DNA of 64,000 bases from Elusimicrobiota bacterium (GCA_026388095.1 JAPLKL010000045.1:116447-180446); one strand, 5' to 3'. Positions 9,232 through 18,174 are shown, counted from the stretch's first letter. The notes: generated by a model not told the origin, from the letters alone. Made by a program: numbers and translations.

Positions 9232-10089
9232 TCAGCCCTCGGCGAACAGGCTCCACAGCCGGGATTCCATCAAGTAGAGATTGCCTTCCTTGCTCTCCAG
9301 GTCCTCGAACACCGCGGCCAGAGAGATGGCGTCGTCGAGGTGGGGCAGGTATTGGTCGAGGTTGGGCTTCGGCGTCCTGAACTTCACCATCCTCCTGAAG
9401 ACGATCCTGCCCTTGGTCTCGACGATATCCTGGAAGCGCCGCTGCAGCGACGCCTTGAGCCCCGCCGTCGCGGGGGTGAGCGGCAGCGGCTGGATCACCT
9501 TCTCGGGGCCGGTGGCGGACCGCACCCGGTCCCCCTCGAGCTTGAACACGCCGGCCGCGGCCAGGGCCTTGACCGCGCGCCGCGCCACGGGCATGGAAAG
9601 GCCGGTCCGGCGCGCGACCAGCTTCACCGGCCACCATTCCGGCGTGGTCATGACCAACAGATAGCAGGAGTAGTTCGCCGCGTTGGCGGCGAGGGCCCGC
9701 CATTGCTCCAAGCTCAACTGGAAGGCGTTGTGCTGCAGGGCCGTGCGGACCGCCAGCTCCCTGAGCTTCAAGCTGGGCAGATCGGGAGCCGCCGGCTGCG
9801 CCGCGGCCGCATAGCGCAGCAAAGCATCCATGCCGAGCGCGGCGAAATACGCCTGCACCAGCTCGCGGCCGCGCGGCGCCTGTTCGTTGAGGTCGAGCGC
9901 CAGCAGGAGCGCCTCCAGCCTTTCCGCCTTGGGCAGGCTCAAGCCGGTTTCCAGGTTCAGGTAATTGCGGAACGAGAGGCGGAAGGCCCTGCGGCCGTCC
10001 CGGCTCCGGTAAAAAGCGTGGGCCGTGGGGAATCCCTGCTCGCGGCGGGTGCGGGCGAGGAGCTCGCCGAACAGCCGAGCCTTCTTCAT
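9232..10089 (-). CDS. TIGR02147-like two-domain regulator
   Basis: 285 residues. The N-terminal 70 residues (LLARTRREQGFPTAHAFYRS, then YLNLETGLSLPKAERLEAL) look like a divergent XRE-type helix-turn-helix. The middle contains a winged-helix-like stretch (VKLVARRTGLSMPVARRAVK, ALAAAGVFKLEGDRV) matching the pattern of TIGR02147/DUF4423 proteins. It is paralogous to the protein at 48659. I chose ATG 10089 (MKKARLF) over upstream GTG 10122 because a promoter-like TATCCT lies 6 nt ahead of it. It is convergent with the vWA gene and 7 nt from it. The DNA target is unknown. Confidence 0.7.
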   Translation of the reverse strand: MKKARLFGELLARTRREQGFPTAHAFYRSRDGRRAFRLSFRNYLNLETGLSLPKAERLEALLLALDLNEQAPRGRELVQAYFAALGMDALLRYAAAAQPAAPDLPSLKLRELAVRTALQHNAFQLSLEQWRALAANAANYSCYLLVMTTPEWWPVKLVARRTGLSMPVARRAVKALAAAGVFKLEGDRVRSATGPEKVIQPLPLTPATAGLKASLQRRFQDIVETKGRIVFRRMVKFRTPKPNLDQYLPHLDDAISLAAVFEDLESKEGNLYLMESRLWSLFAEG

Positions 10090-10095
10090 GCGCAG

Positions 10096-10124
10096 AGGAT
10101 AACAAAATGATTGTCGTGGCACAA
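10096..10124 (-). promoter_or_regulatory. Putative promoter of the TIGR02147-like regulator
   Basis: Minus strand: TTGTGC (10119-10124), 17-bp spacer, TATCCT (10096-10101) with an extended TGT in front, then 6 nt to the ATG at 10089. No Shine-Dalgarno is present, which suggests a leaderless transcript. Confidence 0.4.
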
Positions 10125-10251
10125 CACATGGGCCGGCTTCAGCGGATGCGGCGCATCTGGACCCTAAGCCTGGGGCTGGTTGGTGCTTCGGCCTCAGGGA
10201 AATTCTCCGCGCGCGGCGTACAATGATGGTGGCGGTCAGGAGGCAGACAAT

Positions 10252-11571
10252 ATGAGGAAGATAGCCACGCTCAGCGCGATGTTCGCCCTGATGTTCGCAT
10301 CGGAGGCCCGTGCGGACGAAGTCCTGGTCCGGGCGTCCGCCGACTTCTCGGCCTTGGTCCTGCAGGCGCGGCAGAGCGTCGCCCGGACCTCCGTCCCTCC
10401 CGCGCAGGCAGCGCCGGATCTCGACTCGGAGATCGACGCGACCATAAAAGGCGCATTGCGGGGGGGGAATCTAGACTCCAGGATGGACCGGTTGGACCAC
10501 GGGTTGAAGATGGTCTGGACCCAAGCCTTGGGACCCGAAGGGCAGCAGGTGCCTTGGGAGCGGGTCGCGCAGATCGTCACGGAGACCCGGCTGAATTGCG
10601 CCCCCTTGACGGGCATCAACGTGGGGTACTGGTGGTTCCTCGACCCGGGGCCAGCCAGTCATATCAGCAAGGAGAGCCGCCAAGCCGGCGGCGCGAAAGC
10701 CCATGAAGTGCTCGGTGCCATCCGTGACAACCGGGAGTACATCATCGCGGCGGCCCCCCAGGATTCGATCCGGGCTCGCTACGACATGGCCCCTGGTTAT
10801 GGAGATTGGGGCAAGGGCGTCAACCAGGACGTGCTGAAGGCGGTGGACAAGCTCTCAGGCGGAGACCCGGCGCAGAAAGGGCGATATGCCGCGGCCTTCA
10901 CCAAGGACGGCAAAAGCGCCGCCCTGCCGCAGCGCCAGGCCCTGGGGGACCTGCGCGCCGCGTTCGGCGCCGTCACCGAGGACCAGCTCCCCGCCCAGCT
11001 GAGCGGCTTCGCCGCCAAAGACGCGCTGCTGCTGATCTCGGACTGGCTGGGCCAGGAGGGCCTGGCGAAATTCCAGTACCATCTGACCCTCGCGGATGAC
11101 AGCGTGGTCACGCTCTACGACATCCCCATGCTCGACCAATGGGTCCAGGCCAACGCAATCTCCTTGGACCGCGTGCTGCGCCAAAGTTGGGTACGGATGC
11201 CCATCGAGAAGTCGGCTCTATGGGCCGCCGAGGAGCTCGCCATCCGCAAGGGCCTGGGAGGCACGGACTCCCTGCTGACGGCCACGCCGCAGGCGCTCTA
11301 CATCCAGCGGCAGGATTATCCGGGATTCATGGAGCTCTACCGCGGCGACAAGCGGGCCCTGGGCGGCGAGGAGATCGCCGGCGCCATCAACGGGTTCAAG
11401 GCGGACCTGGTCGCCAAGCTCGAAGAGCTGCGGCAGGCGCAGATGTCCATCGCCCGGGCCGTGGATTCCAACACCAGCGCGACGGGAGGCCTTTCCGGCG
11501 AGATGGCCGGCGTGCGCCGGGCCATCGACATGGGCACCCTGACCAACATCCTGCTCCGCTTCGTGCACTGA
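10252..11571 (+). CDS. Exported protein of unknown function
   Basis: 439 residues from ATG 10252, which has AGGAGG 8 nt upstream (10238-10243); a longer in-frame reading from 10180 has no ribosome site. A clear signal peptide (MRKIATLSAMFALMFASEARA) is followed by a soluble region with no motif I recognise. Local features include an LNCAPLTGINVGYWWFLDPG patch and a helical C-terminus. A TACAAT (10219-10224) could be its -10 box. The gene ends at a strong stem-loop terminator 24 bp past the stop. Confidence 0.7.
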   Translation: MRKIATLSAMFALMFASEARADEVLVRASADFSALVLQARQSVARTSVPPAQAAPDLDSEIDATIKGALRGGNLDSRMDRLDHGLKMVWTQALGPEGQQVPWERVAQIVTETRLNCAPLTGINVGYWWFLDPGPASHISKESRQAGGAKAHEVLGAIRDNREYIIAAAPQDSIRARYDMAPGYGDWGKGVNQDVLKAVDKLSGGDPAQKGRYAAAFTKDGKSAALPQRQALGDLRAAFGAVTEDQLPAQLSGFAAKDALLLISDWLGQEGLAKFQYHLTLADDSVVTLYDIPMLDQWVQANAISLDRVLRQSWVRMPIEKSALWAAEELAIRKGLGGTDSLLTATPQALYIQRQDYPGFMELYRGDKRALGGEEIAGAINGFKADLVAKLEELRQAQMSIARAVDSNTSATGGLSGEMAGVRRAIDMGTLTNILLRFVH

Positions 11572-11594
11572 CGGCGGCCGGCGTGGCCGGCGGG

Positions 11595-11624
11595 AAGGCG
11601 GATGGGGAGATCCCATCCGCCTTT
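11595..11624 (+). terminator. Rho-independent terminator of the exported protein gene
   Basis: A perfect 12-bp stem (AAGGCGGATGGG / CCCATCCGCCTT) with a 5-nt loop at 11607-11611 and a short T run at the 3' side, 24 bp after the stop codon at 11571. Confidence 0.75.
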
Positions 11625-11629
11625 CGATC

Positions 11630-11934
11630 CCTAGCAGGCTGCTGATAAACCCTCCAGCGGAAAGGACTGTGTCCGGACACAGTCCTTTCGGTAGCGGGCA
11701 ACAGTCCGTCCCCGAACTGGCGAGCCGAAGGCTCGCCAGTCGCGCCGAAGGCGCCATCCTTCGTGCAACCTCATCCTTCGTGCAACCTATCGGATGGGTT
11801 CTGCCGCCCCGCTTCCGTGCGCTATTGCCGCACGGCACCTGCCCGCCTTCCTTACGGGCAGGTGCGCGGGTCGGTTGCGCCCGGCAGACGACCGCCGGGC
11901 GCTCCCAGAACGGATTTAACAGCAGCCTGCTAGG
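11630..11934. mobile_element. Hairpin-rich MITE-like element (copy A) with 15-bp terminal inverted repeats
   Basis: This fills the 370-bp gap between genes and contains no credible coding frame. Perfect 15-bp inverted repeats CCTAGCAGGCTGCTG (11630-11644) and its complement (11920-11934) bound it; the ends contain the palindrome CTAG. Inside are a 30-nt perfect palindrome (11660-11689, centred on TCCGGA), an 11-bp GAA-loop hairpin (11716-11740), a 5-bp one (11742-11754), two tandem 17-bp units CATCCTTCGTGCAACCT (11755-11788), and hairpins at 11815-11835, 11835-11865 and 11877-11902. The segment 11798-11880, read on the minus strand, matches copy B at 51278-51361 closely. No transposase is present, so it is non-autonomous. 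Confidence 0.75.
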
Positions 11935-11941
11935 ACGGCGC

Positions 11942-13381
11942 TCAGCCCGGCTCGCCGAAAGCCGTGTAATGCCACGGCTTGCGCGCCGCGCCCGTGGTCT
12001 CGAACATCACGTGCTTGGCCACCGTGTACTCCTCGAGCGCGTACTTGGACAAGTCCTTGCCGAAGCCTGATTCCTTGAAGCCCCCGTGCGGCATCTCCGA
12101 GGCCAGGGGCAGATGGTCGTTGACCCAGACCGTGCCGAAGCGCATGCCGTTGGCCATGCGCAAAGCCCTCTGCACGTCCTTGGTCCATACCGAGCCGGCC
12201 AGCCCGTAGCGCACGTCGTTGGCCAAGGCCAAAGCCTGGGCCTCGCCCTTGAAGGGGAGCAGGCACACCACGGGGCCGAAGATCTCGCTCTGCACCAGCT
12301 CCGAGGACTGGGCCGCGCCGGCCACGATGGTCGGCTCTAAGAAGAAGCCCTTTTTCATGCTCTTTGGCCGTCCGCCGCCCAGGAGGACCTTCACGCCCTT
12401 GGCCCGCTTGAGGAAGCCTTCCACCCGCGCCCTCTGCTCCGCGGATATGAGCGGCCCCATGTCCGTGCCGGGCTGGGAGGGATCGCCCACGCGCAGCTTG
12501 GCCGCTTCCTTGACGAAGGCCGCGGTGAAGCGCGCCATGACGCTCTGCTCCACGTAGATGCGCGTAGCCGCGGTGCAGTCCTGCCCGCAGTTGACGAAGG
12601 ATGCCACCACCGCGCCCTGCACGGCCGCGGCCAGGTCCGCGTCCGCGAAGACCACGAAGGGCGCCTTGCCGCCCAGCTCGAAGGTCAGGCGCTTGACCGT
12701 GGGAGAGGCCTGCACCATGATCTTGCGGCCGGTGTCCGTGTCGCCCGTGAACGAGATCATGCGCACGTCCGGATGCGAGGTCAAGGCGCGGCCCGCCTCC
12801 TCGGCCCCGGTCACCACGTTGAGGACCCCTTCCGGGATGCCCGCCTCCAAGGCCAGCTTCCCCAGCTCCACGGTGGTCAAAGGCGTCAGCCTCGAAGGCT
12901 TGATCACGCAGGTGTTGCCCGCGGCCAGCGCCGGACCCAGCTTCCAGGCCGCCATCATGAGCGGATAATTCCAGGGCGCGACCAAGGCCACCACCCCGAC
13001 CGGCTCGCGCCGGATGACGGAGGTGTAGCCGGCCGAGTACTCGCCCGTGCCTGCGCCTTCGCAGAGGCGCGCGGCCGCGGCGAAGAAGCGCAGGTTGTCC
13101 ACGGCGAAGGGGATGTCGCCGTCGCGGGCGAGCTTGAGCGGCTTGCCCGTATTGCGGGATTCCAGCTCGGCCAAAGCCGCGAGGTTCGCCTCGATGAGGG
13201 CCGCCCACTTGAGGATCAGCGCGGCGCGCTCGGCCGGGGATCTGCCGGACCAGACGCCGGAGTCGAAGGCCTTCTTGGCCGAGGCCACGGCCCGGTCAAC
13301 GTCCCTAGGACCCGCGTCCGCGAGCTCCGCGATGGCCTCCTCTGAGGCTGGGTTCAGGATCAGTCTCTTAGTGGTCTTCAT
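11942..13381 (-). CDS. Aldehyde dehydrogenase, gamma-aminobutyraldehyde dehydrogenase type
   Basis: 479 residues, full length for the NAD(P)-dependent aldehyde dehydrogenase superfamily. Visible motifs are APWNYPLMMAAWKLGPALAA (cofactor fold), SFTGDTDTG, the general-base glutamate in FELGGKAP, and the catalytic cysteine in NCGQDCTAATR. The C-terminal block WVNDHLPLASEMPHGG and KESGFGKDLSKYALEEYT resembles PatD/YdcW-type aminobutyraldehyde dehydrogenases, which oxidise 4-aminobutanal to GABA in putrescine breakdown. Substrate assignment by resemblance is moderate; the superfamily call is firm. ATG 13381 has GGAGG 4 nt upstream. The methyltransferase-like gene upstream runs in the same direction and ends 15 bp before it. 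Confidence 0.9.
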   Translation of the reverse strand: MKTTKRLILNPASEEAIAELADAGPRDVDRAVASAKKAFDSGVWSGRSPAERAALILKWAALIEANLAALAELESRNTGKPLKLARDGDIPFAVDNLRFFAAAARLCEGAGTGEYSAGYTSVIRREPVGVVALVAPWNYPLMMAAWKLGPALAAGNTCVIKPSRLTPLTTVELGKLALEAGIPEGVLNVVTGAEEAGRALTSHPDVRMISFTGDTDTGRKIMVQASPTVKRLTFELGGKAPFVVFADADLAAAVQGAVVASFVNCGQDCTAATRIYVEQSVMARFTAAFVKEAAKLRVGDPSQPGTDMGPLISAEQRARVEGFLKRAKGVKVLLGGGRPKSMKKGFFLEPTIVAGAAQSSELVQSEIFGPVVCLLPFKGEAQALALANDVRYGLAGSVWTKDVQRALRMANGMRFGTVWVNDHLPLASEMPHGGFKESGFGKDLSKYALEEYTVAKHVMFETTGAARKPWHYTAFGEPG

Positions 13382-13396
13382 GAAACCTCCGTTCGC

Positions 13397-13876
13397 TCAC
13401 AGCCAGCGCCTCACGCGCGCTTTGTAGTCCAGGTACGATCGGCCGAACCTGCGCTCCAGGTAGCTCTCCTCTTTGGCGATCACGTAGGACCGGACCACGG
13501 CCAGGGCCGCGGGCAGCAGGAGCAGGCTCCAGAGCAGCCCGAACCACAGGGCCACCCCGGCGTAGAGGAGGGCGGAGCTGAGATAGAGCGGATTGCGGGA
13601 GAACCGGTACGGCCCGAAGGTGATCAGGGCCGAACTGGGCTTGTGGGGCAGCAGCGTGGTGCGCGAGCTCAAGAACCAGGCGAAGCTCCAGCCGGCCAGG
13701 ATCCCTGAAAAGGCGAGGCAAGGCAAGGCCAGGACGCAGAGCAGGAGCCGCGGGAAGGGCTCCACGGGCCAGAGCCGCTGCAGCGGGATGCCCGCGGCGA
13801 AGCAGGCGGCGAAGATGAGCGGCGGCGGTACGCGGACCCCCGGCTGATCGGGCGCGGCGGCAGCGGGCTGGCTCAG
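13397..13876 (-). CDS. Isoprenylcysteine carboxyl methyltransferase-family membrane protein (probable CTG start)
   Basis: About 159 residues. Three to four hydrophobic segments precede the family signature GPYRFSRNPLYLSSALLYAG and the C-terminal EESYLERRFGRSYLDYKARV, which bind S-adenosylmethionine and the lipid substrate in ICMT/PEMT-like enzymes. No ATG or GTG lies between the conserved region and an implausible start at 14041 that would overlap the neighbour by 169 bp. An in-frame CTG at 13876 overlaps the upstream stop as CTGA, the geometry usual for coupled ATGA junctions, so I place the start there. Function on a prenylated or lipid substrate is family inference. Confidence 0.65.
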   Translation of the reverse strand: MSQPAAAAPDQPGVRVPPPLIFAACFAAGIPLQRLWPVEPFPRLLLCVLALPCLAFSGILAGWSFAWFLSSRTTLLPHKPSSALITFGPYRFSRNPLYLSSALLYAGVALWFGLLWSLLLLPAALAVVRSYVIAKEESYLERRFGRSYLDYKARVRRWL

Positions 13877-14211
13877 TGGACCGCCGGCCCCTTGCCGCTG
13901 TTGACGCTCAGGATCATCATCTTTTCCGCGGGCCGCCCGAAATTGACCATGAACATCACATGGACGCCTTCGAGCTCGAGCTTCTCGGCCAGCAAGGAGA
14001 AGACGTGCTCGTACTGGTCGTCGTTGAGGGTCTCGATCCACTCGACGCCGTCCTCGTCGAAATACAGGTCGATGGAGACCTCGGGCCCGCCCTTGGGCGT
14101 GACCGGGTACTCCCGGAACAGGTAGGCTCGGGCCTGGCAGCGCACCGGGTCCTCGAAGGTGATCGAGTAGGCTTCCGGGTCGGGACCGAAATGGCGTTCG
14201 ATTTTCATCAT
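13873..14211 (-). CDS. Conserved hypothetical small protein
   Basis: 112 residues, acidic, mixed alpha/beta, with no signal peptide or membrane segment and no recognised domain. The start is one of two adjacent ATGs (14211 or 14208) preceded by GGAGG. It sits between the OPT transporter gene and the methyltransferase-like gene on the same strand, 22 bp and -4 bp away, so the four genes from 16186 to 11942 are probably one transcription unit. Function unknown. Confidence 0.65.
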   Translation of the reverse strand: MMKIERHFGPDPEAYSITFEDPVRCQARAYLFREYPVTPKGGPEVSIDLYFDEDGVEWIETLNDDQYEHVFSLLAEKLELEGVHVMFMVNFGRPAEKMMILSVNSGKGPAVH

Positions 14212-14233
14212 GAGACCTCCGCCGGGCTGAGAC

Positions 14234-16186
14234 TTAGAGCTCGAGCTTCTGCAGGGCCTTGCGCACCAGCATCGCGCAGAGGAGGGCGAAGGCTCCCAGA
14301 GCCAGCAAAGTGCCTGGGATATCCCCCATCTTGGCCTGCAGGCCTTCTCCGAAGCGGGTGACCCCCGGGAAGAATTTCCAGGCGATGACGAGGAGCAGGC
14401 CCGCGATGCAGCCTCCGGCCACCAGCCCGGTCGCGTAGAGCATCCCGCTGGAGAGCTCGCTCTCGTCCGCCTTGCCGCGGATGATGTCCGTGAGCCAGCG
14501 CATGGCGCCGCCGATGAAGATGGGGAAGGTCGTGGAGATGGGCAGATACGCCCCGACCGCCCAGGCCAGGCCGTTGACCCCGCAGAGCTGGACGGTCAAG
14601 GACAGGGCCCCGCCCACGAAGATGTAGCCCCAGGGCAGGTCGCGCGAGAGCACGCCCTGGATGATGGTGGCCATGAGCGTGCCTTGCGGCGCGGGCAGCT
14701 TCTCCGAGCCGATGGGGCCCAGTGGTGAGTGGTGCATGGCGATGATGGTGAACCCGACCACGGCCACGGAGACCAGGACGCCGATGAGCAGGCCGATCTG
14801 CTGGTTGAAGGGCGTGGCGCCCACCAGATAGCCGGTCTTGAGGTCCTGAGAGGTCGCGCCCGCGTTGGCCGCGGCGATGCAGACGATGGCGCCCACGGCC
14901 AGGGCCGCGGCCTGCGCGGCCGCCTGCTTGGACGGGTCGTTGGCCCAGCCCGCGATCACGAAGATGAGGCAGGTGCCCAAGAGCGTGGCGATAGTCATGC
15001 CTGAGATCGGGTTCGACGACGAGCCGATGAGCCCCACGATGCGCGAGGACACCGCTACGAAGAAGAAGCCGAACACCACGATGAGCAGGCTGACCAGGAA
15101 ATACCAGGGGAAGCCCACCGGCATCTTCTGCAGGAAGGGGATGATCAGGGCCATGACCAGGCAGCCTGCGGCCACCCAGGTGATCGGGATGTCGCGCTCG
15201 GTGCGCTTCTTCTCGGCCTGGCCCACGCCGCCGCGCATCTCTTTGATGGAGTCGCGCACCGAGGCGAATATGGTGGGCAGGGTGCGCAAGAGCGTCATCA
15301 TGCCGGCCATGGCCACGGCTCCGGCGCCGATGTAGCGGATGTAGGCGCGGTAGATCCATTCCGCGTGGTTGTGGGAGGCGATCCAGTCCGGGGTGAAGCT
15401 GAGCTTGAGCAGGTCCGCCTTGATCTTTTCGTCCGGCACGAACATGGACAAGAGCGGGATCAGGGCCAGCCAGGAGAGCACGCTGCCCGAGACCATGATG
15501 CCGGCCAGGCGCGGCCCGATGATGTAGCCCACGCCCAGGTACTCGGGCGTGATCTCGCTGGTGAGCAGCGCGTTCTTGTAGACCCCGTCCGGACCGGTGT
15601 TGAGGAGCTTGGGCGTGTCCTGCCACAGGGCGAAGAGCTTGTTGAGCACGGAGTAGGCCATGGCCGCCCAGAAGCCGCTGAACACGGTCTTGGCCATCTC
15701 TCCGCCGCGCTCTCCCGCGATGAGCACGTCGGCGCAGGCGGTGCCTTCCGGATAGGGGAGGGTTCCGTGCTCCTTGACGATCAGCGCCCGGCGCATGGGC
15801 ACCATCATGAGCACGCCGATGACGCCTCCGGCCGCGGCCAAAGACATGATCTGCAGGAGGTTGAAGTACTCCTTGGCGCCGCCGCTGGCGATGAACAGGA
15901 AGGCGGGGGCGGTGAACACGACGCCCGCGGCTATGGATTCTCCCGCGGAACCGATGGTCTGCACGATGTTGTTCTCTAGAATGGTGGACTTGCCGAAGCG
16001 CTTGAACACCGCGATGGAGAGCACGGCGATGGGGATGGAGGCCGAGACCGTGAGCCCGGCGCGCAAGGCGAGGTAGACCGTGACGGCGCCGAAGAGGATG
16101 CCGAAGAGACAGCCCAGCAGGACGGCCTTCAGGGTGAATTCGTCGACGTTCTGGTCATGGGCGATGTAGGGCTTGTGCTCTGGCAT
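14234..16186 (-). CDS. OPT-family oligopeptide transporter
   Basis: 650 residues with about 14-16 hydrophobic segments, typical of the oligopeptide transporter (OPT) superfamily. The N-terminus YIAHDQNVDEFTLKAVLLGC followed by a run of membrane helices with GLTVSASIPIAVLS and NNIVQTIGSAGESIAAGVVF is characteristic of the bacterial branch, as is PYPEGTACADVLIAGE. Such proteins are secondary importers of peptides or metal chelates in the inner membrane. ATG 16186 has AGGAG 7 nt upstream. It probably leads the operon that continues through the aldehyde dehydrogenase. Substrate cannot be told from sequence. Confidence 0.9.
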   Translation of the reverse strand: MPEHKPYIAHDQNVDEFTLKAVLLGCLFGILFGAVTVYLALRAGLTVSASIPIAVLSIAVFKRFGKSTILENNIVQTIGSAGESIAAGVVFTAPAFLFIASGGAKEYFNLLQIMSLAAAGGVIGVLMMVPMRRALIVKEHGTLPYPEGTACADVLIAGERGGEMAKTVFSGFWAAMAYSVLNKLFALWQDTPKLLNTGPDGVYKNALLTSEITPEYLGVGYIIGPRLAGIMVSGSVLSWLALIPLLSMFVPDEKIKADLLKLSFTPDWIASHNHAEWIYRAYIRYIGAGAVAMAGMMTLLRTLPTIFASVRDSIKEMRGGVGQAEKKRTERDIPITWVAAGCLVMALIIPFLQKMPVGFPWYFLVSLLIVVFGFFFVAVSSRIVGLIGSSSNPISGMTIATLLGTCLIFVIAGWANDPSKQAAAQAAALAVGAIVCIAAANAGATSQDLKTGYLVGATPFNQQIGLLIGVLVSVAVVGFTIIAMHHSPLGPIGSEKLPAPQGTLMATIIQGVLSRDLPWGYIFVGGALSLTVQLCGVNGLAWAVGAYLPISTTFPIFIGGAMRWLTDIIRGKADESELSSGMLYATGLVAGGCIAGLLLVIAWKFFPGVTRFGEGLQAKMGDIPGTLLALGAFALLCAMLVRKALQKLEL

Positions 16187-16307
16187 GGCGCTCTCCTGGG
16201 AGCTGGAATGTCGGGAAGACGGTCAGAGGATACCAAATTTGTCCGTTCCTGGAGTTTTCCTCCAGCCAGTGGATGTCCCTTCGGCCGACGACTTCCCGGC
16301 GGGGTTT

Positions 16308-16316
16308 TGGTATATT
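16308..16316 (+). promoter_or_regulatory. Extended -10 promoter for the CHAP protein
   Basis: TGGTATATT, an extended -10 element with the TGn motif. It is 25 nt before the ATG at 16342, leaving a short leader that contains the GGGGG ribosome site. Confidence 0.4.
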
Positions 16317-16341
16317 GATTCTTCAGGGGGAAGGGGGACGC

Positions 16342-17331
16342 ATGGAACGACAGCCGAAGCCGTATCTATCGACGAGCCGGGGCCGAAGCTTGGCCGTGCT
16401 CGTGGCCATCTCATGCTTCGTCATCTCCTGGGCGGCGTGGGGCGGCGGGATGCGGCAGGCACCCAAGCCGACGAAGGCCAGGACGATGCCGCCCTGGAGG
16501 TCGAGCACGCTCAACGACCAGCTGGCGTCGCTGGACGACCAGGCCTCCTACCTGGAGGACAAGAACGACGCGCTCCAGGGCCAGATCACCGAGGCCAGCT
16601 CCACTCTGGCCAAGACCGTAGCGGTCCAGGGCGCCAAACTACAGGCGGGCGGGTCGGTGCCTCCCGCTGAGCAGACCGAGGAGGCCGCGGAATCCGAGCC
16701 GGACCAGGGGGCGAGAGAGACCGAGTCGGCCAGGCAGCAGCTGGCCCAGCAGGCGGCCGCCCTGGGGAATCTGCAGACGGACCTGCGGAACCTGCAGTCC
16801 CTCCTCCAGCAGACCCACGCCGCCAAGGAGCTGCTCAAGGACGCCACCAACGGCGATGAGAGCGTCTACCAGGACATTCTCCACGGCAAGTTCGACAGGG
16901 CGGCGGGGGTCTACGCCAAGCGCGCGACGTCCGACGCCGGCGCCGGGACCGTGGACCGTGGCGGCGGCCAGTGCGGGGACTACCCAGCGGGGTGGTGCCA
17001 TGCTCCTCCGGACAGCATCATCTATTTCGGCGGGGGGTCGCACCTCAACCGCGAATGCGTGGCCTATGCCGGCTGGGCGCGCTACAGCCACCACCAGCCC
17101 TTGGCCTTCGGCGACGCGGGCGACTGGCCCGGCCGCTCCCAGACCCCGACGGTCGGCAGCGTGGCCGTATGGAACCGAGGCACGGTGAGCCCCTACGGCC
17201 ACGTGGCCTATGTGACGGCGGTGGCCGCCGACAGCATCACCATCTCGGAGTTCAACTGGCACCCCTACGTCTATTCCAGCCGCACCATCAAGCGCAACGG
17301 CAGCGGCTGGCCCTCGCGGTTCTGGCCCTGA
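16342..17331 (+). CDS. Membrane-anchored CHAP-domain hydrolase with coiled coil
   Basis: 329 residues from ATG 16342 (AAGGGGG just upstream). A short basic N-terminus and one hydrophobic segment (about 16-34) anchor or export it. Residues 55-165 are Gln/Leu/Ala-rich and likely coiled coil. The C-terminal CHAP domain (about 207-329) shows the catalytic cysteine C239 in NRECVAYAGW, histidine H287 in YGHVAYVTAV and the polar residue in SEFNW (303-305). CHAP domains are usually peptidoglycan amidases or endopeptidases, so a role in wall cleavage is likely. The coiled coil resembles that of PcsB-like or EnvC-like division hydrolases; this comparison is inference. Confidence 0.8.
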   Translation: MERQPKPYLSTSRGRSLAVLVAISCFVISWAAWGGGMRQAPKPTKARTMPPWRSSTLNDQLASLDDQASYLEDKNDALQGQITEASSTLAKTVAVQGAKLQAGGSVPPAEQTEEAAESEPDQGARETESARQQLAQQAAALGNLQTDLRNLQSLLQQTHAAKELLKDATNGDESVYQDILHGKFDRAAGVYAKRATSDAGAGTVDRGGGQCGDYPAGWCHAPPDSIIYFGGGSHLNRECVAYAGWARYSHHQPLAFGDAGDWPGRSQTPTVGSVAVWNRGTVSPYGHVAYVTAVAADSITISEFNWHPYVYSSRTIKRNGSGWPSRFWP

Positions 17332-17346
17332 GCCGCGGGGCGGCGG

Positions 17347-18174
17347 TCATGGCTCCGCCAGGAAGGCGGCCAGCGCCGAGATGACGGCCGCGGGCCGCTC
17401 TTCCTGGGGGACATGCCCGCAGTCGGGGATCGGCAGGAAGCGGCCCTTGGGCACGGCGCGGCAGAACCTCTCCGCGCTGGCGGAGTCCACGACGCCGTCG
17501 TGCTCCCCGCGGATGAAGAGGACCGGAGGCTCGAGCTCGGGGTAGCGGGCGATGTAGCCGTCCAGCTCGGGCGACAGGCAGCGCCGGATGTTCTCGGCCA
17601 CGGCGCGGCGGCCCGCGGGCGTGCGCAGGGCCAAAGAGTACTCGTCGAGGACCTCCTCGGTGATGCAGGAGCGGTCCCAGAAGGCCGAGGGCGCCACGAG
17701 CCGGACGGTCCAGCGGCCCAAGAGCGGCTCCAGGATGCGGCCGAGCAGGGGCCGGCGCATGAACCCGATGAACGGGGGGATCCTGTCCGCGTAGACGGGC
17801 GAGCCGATCATGACCAGGCGCGAGACCAACTCCGGGGCCTGCAGGGCCAAAAACAGGGAGACATCGCCGCCCATGGAGTTGCCCACCAGCACCGGACGGG
17901 ACAGCCCCTGCTCCTCGATAAAGCGGCGCAGCCAGCGCGCGAAGCCCGCGAAGGTGTAGTCGAAGTCCCGCGGCTTGTCCGAACGGCCGTAGCCCGGGAA
18001 GTCCGGCGCGAAGACGCTGTGCGTCTCGGCGAAGGCCGGCAGCAGATGCCGCCAGGAGTAGGAGGAGGCGCCCAGGCCGTGCAGGAAGACGATGGGCTCG
18101 CCCGCGCCGCCGGAAAGGACGTGGGTCCGGACTCCGGCGATCGTGCGCTCACCGGCCTTGATCTCCGCCGCCAT
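17347..18174 (-). CDS. Alpha/beta-fold hydrolase
   Basis: 275 residues with a complete alpha/beta hydrolase triad: oxyanion loop HGLG (32-35), nucleophile S100 in GNSMGG, D226 in GEHDGVV and H254 in DCGHVPQEE. The layout is that of small soluble esterases, epoxide hydrolases and C-C bond hydrolases; I cannot pick a substrate. There is no signal peptide. TATAAT lies 7 nt upstream of the ATG and no ribosome site is visible, again consistent with a leaderless message. It is convergent with the CHAP gene. Confidence 0.85.
   Translation of the reverse strand: MAAEIKAGERTIAGVRTHVLSGGAGEPIVFLHGLGASSYSWRHLLPAFAETHSVFAPDFPGYGRSDKPRDFDYTFAGFARWLRRFIEEQGLSRPVLVGNSMGGDVSLFLALQAPELVSRLVMIGSPVYADRIPPFIGFMRRPLLGRILEPLLGRWTVRLVAPSAFWDRSCITEEVLDEYSLALRTPAGRRAVAENIRRCLSPELDGYIARYPELEPPVLFIRGEHDGVVDSASAERFCRAVPKGRFLPIPDCGHVPQEERPAAVISALAAFLAEP

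Noticed and set aside
10180..10251. A longer N-terminus for the exported protein starting at 10180
   Set aside because: AGGAGG and a proper signal peptide mark ATG 10252 as the start; the extension has neither.
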